Positions 34,594 to 41,872 of a DNA stretch of 64,000 nt are shown here, in pieces; within the stretch, counting starts at the first letter, position 1, and each line of letters begins with the position of its first letter. Source of the stretch: an uncultured Pseudoxanthomonas sp. (GTDB lineage: Bacteria > Pseudomonadota > Gammaproteobacteria > Xanthomonadales > Xanthomonadaceae); assembly GCF_946886695.1 (NCBI RefSeq), contig NZ_CAMPJD010000014.1:1-64000 (forward strand). The letters are read 5' to 3'. The notes beneath the pieces are model-generated. The model was not told the origin of the DNA. It worked only from the letters and a program-made list of their open reading frames with translations, and did not search any database. The translations under genes were made by a program, and so were the position numbers.

Positions 34594-36969
34594 ATGACTC
34601 CCAGCACCCGCACAACGCGTCACCCTGCCCGCCGCTCCCTCACCGTCGCACTCTGCGTGGTGCTGGCCAGTCCTGCCGTCGCGCTCGCGCAACAGGCCGA
34701 CGCACCCGATGCCGGCACTGCCACGCAGTTGGACACCATCGTCGTGACCGCGCAGAAGCGCGAGCAGCAGGTGTCGGAAGTGCCGATCGCGATCACTGCG
34801 TATTCCGGCGACTTCCTCGACCGCCAGGGCATGACCACGCTGGGCGATCTGGCCGGTTTCGTGCCCGGCCTGCAGGTGCAGGAACAGAGCCCGAACAATC
34901 CCGGCTACGTGATCCGCGGCATCACCTCCGACAGCGGAGAAGCCAACGTGCAGCCGCGCATTTCGGTGTTCCAGGACGGCGTGTCGATCAGCCGTTCGCG
35001 CGGCGCCTCGGCCGCCCTGTTCGACATGGAGCGCGTGGAAGTGCTGCGCGGCCCGCAGGGCACGCTGTTCGGCCGCGCCGCGCAAGTCGGCGCCGTGCAC
35101 TACATCCAGAACAAAGCCAAGGACGCCACCAGCGGCGCCTTCGAACTGGGCGTGGGCAGCGACAGCCAGCGCCTGGCCAGCGGCTACTTCAACGCGCAGA
35201 TCGCACCGGAAGCCCTGGCCGCGCGCGTGGCGGTCTTCCACGAAGAACGCGACGGCAGCATCGACAACGCCGCCGGCGGCACGCTCAACGGCAAGGACAC
35301 CACCGCGCTGCGCGCCAGCCTGGGCGCGATGATCGGCGAGGCCAGCCGGATCGACCTGATCGCCAACTACCAGAAGGACACGCCGCCGGGCACCGCCTTC
35401 ATCAGCGGCACGATTCCGAACCGCCAGGGCAGCACCACGCCGTACGCGGACGCCGAGCTCAACCGCGGCGACGAACTCGGCCTGGACCGCACCGTGCGCA
35501 GCCTGACCGCACTGGGCTCCTTCCCGCTGGGCGACACCTGGACGCTGGACACCATCGGCGGCTGGCGCAGCTTCGATTCGCACGAGGAATTCGATGCCGA
35601 CGGCTCGCGCCTGAAGGCGATGGAGTTCGCCGAGATCGCCGAAGGCGACCAGTTCAGCCAGGAGGTCCGCTTCAGCTTCGACGACGGCGAAACGTTCGCC
35701 GGTTTCTTCGGCGCCAGCTACTTCGTCGAGGACGGCTCGCAGTACGTACCGTTCGCCACCGACGAGCGCAGCCTGTTGGCGCTGCTGTCGCAGAACGCGG
35801 CCTTCCGCCAGCAGATCGGCGCGCTGCTGGGCGGCATCCCGTTCCCGGCGATCCCGCTGTTCGGGCCCGATGGCGATCCGCTGGTGGGCTACACCCTGCC
35901 GGGTGGCCTGCACACGCTGCTCAACCCGGACCATCGCGAAGCCTTCGCCAACTACGGCACGACCAAGGCCTGGGATGTGTTCGTCGACGGCACCTGGCGG
36001 GTCACGCCGTCGCTGGAACTGAGCGCGGGCCTGCGTGCGACGTGGGAGAAGCAGACTGCGGGCTACCAGGGCTTCGCCGGCAACGCGCCCACCCTGTTCA
36101 ACGGTCTGGGCGCCGGCGCGCCCGTGCCGCTGGCCGGCAACAACATCCTCAACAGCGCCACGGCCGGCAAGCTGGAGCGCAGCGAGGACTTCGATGCGAT
36201 CGTCGGCCGCCTCGCCGCGCGCTATGCGTTCTCGCCGACGCTGAGCGGCTACGCCACCGCGTCGCGCGGTCGCCGCCCCAACGTGATCGACATCAACCCG
36301 CAAGGCAGCCAGGTGCTGCCGGCGGAGATCGTCAACAGCTACGAGATCGGCCTGAAAGGCGGCACGTCCGGCGGCCGCCTGGCCTATGACGTGTCCGCGT
36401 ACTGGTACGACTACAGCGACTTCCAGACGCAGATCCCCAACCCCAGCGGCGGCACCCCATTCCTGATCCCCACCAACGGCGGCAACGCCACGGCCAAGGG
36501 CGTGGAAGCCTCGATCACCGGCGAGCTGGCGACCGGACTGGTGCTGTTCGCCAACTACGCCTGGACGCATGCGCGCTTCGACGACCGCGACGACGACGGC
36601 AACGCCCAGCTCTACGCCGGCCACCGTTTCCGCCTGACGCCCGACCACGCCGCCGCGATCGGCATGGATTGGCGCGTGCCGATGGGCGGCGCCAGCTTCT
36701 ACCTGCGTCCGTCATACAGCTGGAAGTCGAAGGTGTACTTCGAGGACGAGAACACCCCCGGCCTGGAACAGGACGCCTACGGCCTGTTCAACCTGCGCAT
36801 GGGCGTGACGCTGGCCGATGGCCGCTGGGACCTGGGCGTGTGGGGCAGCAACCTCACCGATGAGGAATACCTGATTGACGCCGGCAACACCGGCCGCCAG
36901 TTCGGTACCCCCACGTTCGTCGCCGGCCAGCCGCGCGCATACGGCATCACGGCGAAGGTCAGGTTTTGA
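34594..36969 (+). CDS. TonB-dependent outer-membrane receptor
   Basis: 791 residues: signal peptide ending near VALA-QQ, TonB box DTIVVTAQK at about residues 47-55, plug domain (to about 180, with VEVLRGPQGTLFGR), and a 22-strand barrel to the terminal Phe. The barrel includes the receptor-typical GGWRSFDSHEEFDADG loop and ends in KVRF. The ligand is not evident; divergence from phoD suggests a phosphorylated compound. The start ATG at 34594 gives a normal signal peptide. Confidence 0.92.
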   Translation: MTPSTRTTRHPARRSLTVALCVVLASPAVALAQQADAPDAGTATQLDTIVVTAQKREQQVSEVPIAITAYSGDFLDRQGMTTLGDLAGFVPGLQVQEQSPNNPGYVIRGITSDSGEANVQPRISVFQDGVSISRSRGASAALFDMERVEVLRGPQGTLFGRAAQVGAVHYIQNKAKDATSGAFELGVGSDSQRLASGYFNAQIAPEALAARVAVFHEERDGSIDNAAGGTLNGKDTTALRASLGAMIGEASRIDLIANYQKDTPPGTAFISGTIPNRQGSTTPYADAELNRGDELGLDRTVRSLTALGSFPLGDTWTLDTIGGWRSFDSHEEFDADGSRLKAMEFAEIAEGDQFSQEVRFSFDDGETFAGFFGASYFVEDGSQYVPFATDERSLLALLSQNAAFRQQIGALLGGIPFPAIPLFGPDGDPLVGYTLPGGLHTLLNPDHREAFANYGTTKAWDVFVDGTWRVTPSLELSAGLRATWEKQTAGYQGFAGNAPTLFNGLGAGAPVPLAGNNILNSATAGKLERSEDFDAIVGRLAARYAFSPTLSGYATASRGRRPNVIDINPQGSQVLPAEIVNSYEIGLKGGTSGGRLAYDVSAYWYDYSDFQTQIPNPSGGTPFLIPTNGGNATAKGVEASITGELATGLVLFANYAWTHARFDDRDDDGNAQLYAGHRFRLTPDHAAAIGMDWRVPMGGASFYLRPSYSWKSKVYFEDENTPGLEQDAYGLFNLRMGVTLADGRWDLGVWGSNLTDEEYLIDAGNTGRQFGTPTFVAGQPRAYGITAKVRF

Positions 36970-36986
36970 TACGGGTGCGATCCCGA

Positions 36987-37020
36987 AAAGAAAAAGCCGG
37001 GCAATGCCCGGCTTTTTCTT
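36987..37020. terminator. Bidirectional terminator between TonB receptor and pntB
   Basis: A stem of about 16 bp (AAAGAAAAAGCCGGGC / GCCCGGCTTTTTCTT) around AAT lies 18 bp after the receptor stop and 24 bp before the pntB stop. It has A-rich and T-rich ends on both sides, so it can serve both convergent genes. Confidence 0.9.
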
Positions 37021-37044
37021 TGCCCCCGTCGTGGGCGCGCGCGC

Positions 37045-38433
37045 TCAGTGCCCGCCATCCAGCGCCTTCAGTTCGCTGACCAGCGCATTGGCCATCTCGC
37101 TGCCGTCGCCATACAGCATGCGGGTGTTGTCGGCATAGAACAGCGCGTTCTCGATGCCGGCGAAGCCCGTACCCTTGCCGCGCTTGATGACGATGGTGTT
37201 CTTCGAATTCACCACATCGAGGATCGGCATGCCGTAGATCGGCGATGCGGGATCGGTCTTCGCCACCGGGTTGACCACATCGTTGGCGCCGATCACCAGC
37301 GAGACGTCGGTATTGGCGAACTCGGGGTTGATGTCGTCCATGTCGACGATCAGGTCGTACGGCACGCCGGCTTCCGCCAGCAGCACGTTCATGTGGCCCG
37401 GCATGCGGCCGGCGACCGGATGGATGGCGAACTTCACCTTCACTCCGCGATCCATCAACTTCTGGCTCAGCTCCCAGATCTTGTGCTGCGCCTGCGCCAC
37501 GGCCAGGCCGTAGCCGGGCACGATCACCACGCGTTCGGCGTAGGCCATCATCGCGGCGACGTCGGCGGCCTCGATGGGCTTCATCGACCCGCCGATCTCC
37601 TGCATGGCCGCGCCGCCACCGCCGAAGTTGGAGAACAGCACGTTGGTGATCTTGCGGTTCATGGCCTTGGCCATCAGCCGCGTCAGTAGCATGCCGGCCG
37701 CACCGACCATGGTGCCGGCGATGATGAGCGCTTCGTTGCCAAGCACGTAGCCTTCGAACGCGACCGCCAGGCCGGTGAACGCGTTGTACAGCGAGATCAC
37801 CACCGGCATGTCGGCGCCGCCGATGGGCAGCGTCATCAGCACGCCCAGCGCCAGCGACAGCACGAAGAAGGCGATGATCCACGGCATCGCCAACGTTGTG
37901 AGCGCCATCACGCCGCAGACCACCGCCGCCAGCGCGACCAGGGCGTTGAACCACTGCTGCCCCGGGAACGTGTAGCGCTTGTCCATGCGTCCGTCGAGCT
38001 TGGCCCAGGCGATCACCGAACCGGTCAACGACACCGCGCCGATCAGCGCGCCGATGACGGCGAGCGACAGGGTGAAGGTCGACGGCGCGGGCTCGCCGGA
38101 GGAATAGCGCACCAGTTCAACGGCGCCAATCGCTGCCGCCGAACCGCCGCCCATGCCGTTGAACAGCGCGACCATCTGCGGCATGTCGGTGATGGCGACC
38201 TTCTTGCCCCAGACCCAGTTCAGGCCCACGCCGATCACGATGGCGGCGATCATCAGGCCGATGTTGTGCAGCCCCGGCAGGAAGAACGTGGCGATGGTGG
38301 CGATCAGCATGCCCGCGCCCGCCCACTGGATGCCGCTGCGCGCGGTCTTGGGGCTGGCCATGCGCTGCAGGCCCAGCAGGAACAGCGTGGCGGCCACGAA
38401 GTAACTCAGTTTCACCAGGGTGAGCGCGCTCAT
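37045..38433 (-). CDS. pntB: NAD(P) transhydrogenase subunit beta
   Basis: 462 residues. The first 180 or so form transmembrane helices of the proton channel; the C-terminal dIII domain binds NADP(H), with VPGYGLAVAQAQ and the PVAGRMPGHMNVLLAEA segment, and IGANDVVNP near the end. Together with PntAa and PntAb it couples hydride transfer between NADH and NADP+ to proton movement at the inner membrane. The ATG at 38433 overlaps the pntAb stop (ATGA). Confidence 0.96.
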   Translation of the reverse strand: MSALTLVKLSYFVAATLFLLGLQRMASPKTARSGIQWAGAGMLIATIATFFLPGLHNIGLMIAAIVIGVGLNWVWGKKVAITDMPQMVALFNGMGGGSAAAIGAVELVRYSSGEPAPSTFTLSLAVIGALIGAVSLTGSVIAWAKLDGRMDKRYTFPGQQWFNALVALAAVVCGVMALTTLAMPWIIAFFVLSLALGVLMTLPIGGADMPVVISLYNAFTGLAVAFEGYVLGNEALIIAGTMVGAAGMLLTRLMAKAMNRKITNVLFSNFGGGGAAMQEIGGSMKPIEAADVAAMMAYAERVVIVPGYGLAVAQAQHKIWELSQKLMDRGVKVKFAIHPVAGRMPGHMNVLLAEAGVPYDLIVDMDDINPEFANTDVSLVIGANDVVNPVAKTDPASPIYGMPILDVVNSKNTIVIKRGKGTGFAGIENALFYADNTRMLYGDGSEMANALVSELKALDGGH

Positions 38434-38729
38434 TTGGCGTCTCCCGGCTTCTTGCTGCTCTTGAACATGTCCAGCATGCGCTCGGTGACCACGTAGCCAC
38501 CGGCCGCGTTGCCGGCACCCAGCAGCACGGCGATGAAGCCGATGGCCTTCTCCAGCGTGGTATCGGCATGGCCCAGCACCACCATCGCACCGATCAGCAC
38601 GATGCCGTGGATGAAGTTGGAGCCGGACATCAACGGCGTATGCAGGATCACCGGCACCCGCGAAATGATCACGTGCCCGGCGATGGCCGCCAGCATGAAG
38701 ATGTACAGCGCCACGAACCCGTCGCTCAT
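38430..38729 (-). CDS. pntAb: NAD(P) transhydrogenase subunit alpha 2 (membrane part)
   Basis: 99 residues with three transmembrane helices (about 5-22, 35-60 and 68-85), matching the membrane portion of the alpha subunit in split-type transhydrogenases (VILHTPLMSGSNFIHGIVLIGA is typical). ATG 38729 has GGGGGAG five bases upstream. It is coupled to pntB, but pntAa lies 1.9 kb away across four opposite-strand genes. Confidence 0.93.
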   Translation of the reverse strand: MSDGFVALYIFMLAAIAGHVIISRVPVILHTPLMSGSNFIHGIVLIGAMVVLGHADTTLEKAIGFIAVLLGAGNAAGGYVVTERMLDMFKSSKKPGDAK

Positions 38730-38895
38730 CCGCTCCCCCATCCTGTCCACGTTGTCGACACCGCAGCGCGGCGCGCAGGGTGTGCCCCGCATCATAACCG
38801 TACCTGAACCCGGCGGGCGTCGCCTCCCGGCCTGTCAACCGTGCTCCGCGCGATGCGTTCCCATGCCTGCACCCCACCGCCCCGAGGATCCGACC

Positions 38896-39231
38896 ATGAA
38901 GCACACGTCACTGCTGGCCCTGGTTGCACTGCTGCTGGGCACCACCGGCGTCGCCTCCGCGCGCGATGCAGGAGACCGCATCGACCACCGGCTGGATCGC
39001 AAGGGCGAGCGCGTGGAGCACCGCATGGATGCGCGCGGCGACCGCATCGAACGGCGCTTCGACCGCAGCGCGCAGTGGGCCTACACCCATGGCCATCCCC
39101 GCGCCGCGAAGCACCTGGAGCGCCGTGGCGACCGTATCGACCTCCGCCTGGACCGCAAGGGCGAGCGCGCCGAAGCGCATTGGGACCGTCGCGGCGACCG
39201 CATCGACCGCCGCCTGGATCGTCGCGGCTGA
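38896..39231 (+). CDS. Exported arginine/aspartate repeat protein
   Basis: 111 residues: signal peptide (to about ASA-RD) and a mature part built from repeated RGDRIDRRLDR-type octamers to undecamers (for example GDRIDHRLDRKGERVEHRMD, then GDRIDLRLDRKGERAEAHWD). Alternating Arg/Asp/Glu with Ile/Leu every three to four residues suggests a charged helix rather than an enzyme. Unknown function; the mature part may bind acidic or metal ligands. It is the first of four plus-strand genes inside the pnt locus. Confidence 0.75.
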   Translation: MKHTSLLALVALLLGTTGVASARDAGDRIDHRLDRKGERVEHRMDARGDRIERRFDRSAQWAYTHGHPRAAKHLERRGDRIDLRLDRKGERAEAHWDRRGDRIDRRLDRRG

Positions 39232-39254
39232 TTCACGCCACTGGCCGCTAAGCT

Positions 39255-39824
39255 ATGTTGGTGAGCACCGCCCCCAGTCCGTCGCCGGAAACGTCGCCGT
39301 CCAGCCCGCTGGCGGCGACGCTCGATCTGTTCCTGGCTGACATCGGGCCGCGCGCGTTCCGTTTCGCCGAAGCCGGCCTGCGCCATCGCGAGGATGCGCT
39401 GGACGCCGTGCAGGACGCCATGATGAAGATGCTGGTGTACGCCGACCGCCCTGCCGCGGAATGGACGCCTTTGTTCTGGAGCATCCTGCGCCGGCGCATC
39501 GTCGACCTGCAGCGCCGCGCTGGCTTCCGGCTGCGCTGGCTGCTGCCGACCGGCGACCGCGGCGAAGAAAGCCCGGTGGACTGGGCGCCCGACCACGGCG
39601 CCGGCCCCTCGCAGGCGCACGACCAGCGCGAAGCCTACACGCGCCTCGTGCATGCCCTGCGTGCATTGCCTGCCCGGCAGCGCGAAGCATTCACCCTGCG
39701 CGTGCTGGAAGAACTGGACGTGGCCGACACGGCGCGCGCGATGGGCTGCTCGGAGGGCTCGGTAAAGACGCATCTGTCCCGTGCGCGCGATGCCCTGCAA
39801 CGGCAACTGGAGGAATTCCGATGA
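39255..39824 (+). CDS. RNA polymerase ECF-type sigma factor
   Basis: 189 residues. Region 2 (about 20-95) contains HREDALDAVQDAMMKML and FWSILRRRIVDLQRR; region 4 (about 130-185) has LPARQREAFTLRVLEELDVADTARAMGC followed by the HTH SEGSVKTHLSRARDAL. Its stop overlaps the next start (ATGA), as for sigma/anti-sigma pairs. Targets are unknown. Confidence 0.88.
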   Translation: MLVSTAPSPSPETSPSSPLAATLDLFLADIGPRAFRFAEAGLRHREDALDAVQDAMMKMLVYADRPAAEWTPLFWSILRRRIVDLQRRAGFRLRWLLPTGDRGEESPVDWAPDHGAGPSQAHDQREAYTRLVHALRALPARQREAFTLRVLEELDVADTARAMGCSEGSVKTHLSRARDALQRQLEEFR

Positions 39825-40225
39825 ACCCCACCCACGACAACGGCCACGGCTTCGACCAGCAGGCCCGTCGCCTGCACCAGGCTGCTGTGGCGCAGGTGTC
39901 GCCACAGACGCTGCTGCGGCTGCGGACCGCCCGCCACGAAAACCAGCGTCGCGCGCCGGCGGCCGGTACCCCGCGCGCCTGGGGCTGGCTGACGGCGACA
40001 GCGTTCTCCGCAGTGCTCGCGGTGGGGCTTGGACTGCAGTGGCTGCCGCGTGCGCCGGACACACCTGTGCCCTCCCCGGTGGCCACGACATCGTCCAATG
40101 CCCAGGCCAGCGACATCACGGCCGACGCGCTCGGCGTCCCGAGCGCGCTCGATGAAGATCCCGACCTGTATCTGTGGCTGGCCTCCGCCGATGCCCAACC
40201 CCTCGCCATGGAGTCGACCCCATGA
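39821..40225 (+). CDS. Putative anti-sigma membrane protein
   Basis: 134 residues: a cytoplasmic N-terminal half with helices (residues 1-45), one transmembrane helix at about 54-72, and a periplasmic tail with DEDPDLYLWLAS. This topology and the coupled position after the sigma gene fit a short anti-sigma factor; there is no zinc motif. It resembles small DUF3619-type proteins, but I am not certain of the family. Confidence 0.68.
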   Translation: MNPTHDNGHGFDQQARRLHQAAVAQVSPQTLLRLRTARHENQRRAPAAGTPRAWGWLTATAFSAVLAVGLGLQWLPRAPDTPVPSPVATTSSNAQASDITADALGVPSALDEDPDLYLWLASADAQPLAMESTP

Positions 40226-40665
40226 TTGCCCGCGCCACCCGCCTTTTTGTCCTTGGCCTGCTGCTTGCCAGCGGCCACGCATGGGCGCAGTCCACGCCCG
40301 CGCCGCTGCCCGAGTGGGAGAAGCTGACGCCCCAGCAACGCGAAACGCTCATCGCACCCGTGCGCGATCGCTGGAACCGCGAGCCGGACGAGCGTCGGCG
40401 CATGATGGAGCGCGCCCAGCGCTGGCAGGCCCTCACGCCGGAACAACGTGCACAGGCACGGCATGGCATGAAGCGTTTCGAGGGCATGAACCCGGAGCAA
40501 CGCCGCCAGGCGCGTGCGCTCTACGGCCGCATGAAGACGCTCACCCCCGAGCAGCGCGCCGACCTGCGCGAGCAGTGGAAGAAGATGACGCCCGAACAGC
40601 GCGAGGCCTGGATGCGCGACAACGCGCCGCCGCCGCGCGAGCGTGACCGGCGGCCAGACCATTGA
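40222..40665 (+). CDS. DUF3106 domain exported protein
   Basis: 147 residues: signal peptide ending near AWA-QS, then repeated L-TPEQR units (EKLTPQQRETL, LTPEQRAQAR, MNPEQRRQAR, LTPEQRADLR, MTPEQREAW), each followed by a W/R-rich helix, the hallmark of DUF3106. These periplasmic proteins often sit in sigma/anti-sigma operons. Function unknown. The ATG overlaps the preceding stop. It converges on pntAa, 9 bp from its stop. Confidence 0.85.
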   Translation: MIARATRLFVLGLLLASGHAWAQSTPAPLPEWEKLTPQQRETLIAPVRDRWNREPDERRRMMERAQRWQALTPEQRAQARHGMKRFEGMNPEQRRQARALYGRMKTLTPEQRADLREQWKKMTPEQREAWMRDNAPPPRERDRRPDH

Positions 40666-40674
40666 GGGCGGCCG

Positions 40675-41781
40675 TCAGGCCGCAGCCGGCGTCGCCGATG
40701 GCCTCTCCGGCCACACCGTCTTCGCCAGCAGTTCGTCGTCCCAGTCGAACTGCAGCGCACCTTCCCTGACGAACAGCGACACGAAGTTGAGCACGTTGCG
40801 GGCATACATCTCGCTGGCGTGGACAGCACCGAGGCTGGCGAGATTCAGCGGTCCGGCCAGGGTCACGCCCTGGTGCTCGTAGGTCTCGCCCGGCCGGGTA
40901 AGTTCGCAGTTGCCGCCGGTTTCGGCGGCGAGGTCCACGATGACACTGCCGGGCTTCATGCCCGCCACCATCGCGGCACTGATGATCTTCGGCGCGGGCC
41001 GGCCGGGCACCGCCGCGGTGCACACCACCACATCGATACCCTTCAGATGATCCGCCAGCCGCTGCTGCTGCAACGCACGCTCTTCGTCCGTCAGCTGCCG
41101 CGCATACCCGCCATCGCCCGCCGCGCTGACGCCCAGGTCCAGGAACTTCCCGCCCAGCGATTCGATCTGCTCGCGCGTTTCCGGACGCACGTCGAAGCCC
41201 TCAACCTGCGCGCCCAGGCGCTTGGCTGTGGCCACGCCCTGCAGACCCGCCACGCCGGCGCCCACGATCAACACCTTCGATGGCCGGATGGTGCCGGCGG
41301 CCGTGGTCAGCATCGGGAAGAAGCGCGGGGCCAGCTGCGCGGCGATCAATACCGCCTTGTAACCGGCCATGCCCGCCTGCGAACTCAATACGTCCATCGC
41401 CTGCGCACGCGTGGTGCGCGGCAGCCGCTCGAGCGGGAACGCCTGGATGCCGCGTGCGCGAAGCGCTTCGTCGCGCGCGGGATCGGCGGATGGCTGCAGC
41501 ACGCCCACCAGCGTGGCGCCCATCTTGAAATGGCGGATGGCGTCGGGCGCCGGCGGCTGCACGCAGAGCAGCAGCTCGGCACCCTCCCGGCCTTCGCCAT
41601 CGACGAGCTCCGCCCCCGCATCGGCATACGCCTGATCGACGAAACCGGCCGCCTGGCCCGCGCCGCGCTCCACGGTCACCCGTGCGCCTGCGGCCAGCAG
41701 TTTGCGGACCGTTTCCGGCGTCGCAGCCACGCGGCGCTCACCGGTCGCGGTTTCCTTCAGTACCCGAACTTCGACCGCCAT
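40675..41781 (-). CDS. pntAa: NAD(P) transhydrogenase subunit alpha 1 (NAD-binding)
   Basis: 368 residues forming the soluble dI domain that binds NAD(H). It starts like alanine dehydrogenase homologues (KETATGERRVAATPETV) and includes the Rossmann motif VLIVGAGVAGLQGVATAKRLGA at about 165-186, the mobile loop RQLTDEERALQQQRLADHL, and KPGSVIVDLAAETGGNCELT. It pairs with PntAb/PntB. It is isolated from them by the sigma-factor block, so it needs a separate transcript. Confidence 0.95.
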   Translation of the reverse strand: MAVEVRVLKETATGERRVAATPETVRKLLAAGARVTVERGAGQAAGFVDQAYADAGAELVDGEGREGAELLLCVQPPAPDAIRHFKMGATLVGVLQPSADPARDEALRARGIQAFPLERLPRTTRAQAMDVLSSQAGMAGYKAVLIAAQLAPRFFPMLTTAAGTIRPSKVLIVGAGVAGLQGVATAKRLGAQVEGFDVRPETREQIESLGGKFLDLGVSAAGDGGYARQLTDEERALQQQRLADHLKGIDVVVCTAAVPGRPAPKIISAAMVAGMKPGSVIVDLAAETGGNCELTRPGETYEHQGVTLAGPLNLASLGAVHASEMYARNVLNFVSLFVREGALQFDWDDELLAKTVWPERPSATPAAA

Positions 41782-41872
41782 GCGCCCCTCGTCGTTAGGT
41801 CATCCGTGTCCGGATGCTAACAGAGCGCGGCATCCCCGCGCGGAAGCGGAGGACCGGCAGTGGGTCGGGCGG

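Noticed and set aside
34513..36648. 711-codon minus-strand frame opposite the TonB-dependent receptor
   Set aside because: Shadow of a real gene: no recognisable domain, and composition dominated by Ala/Arg/Gly/Val as in antisense frames.
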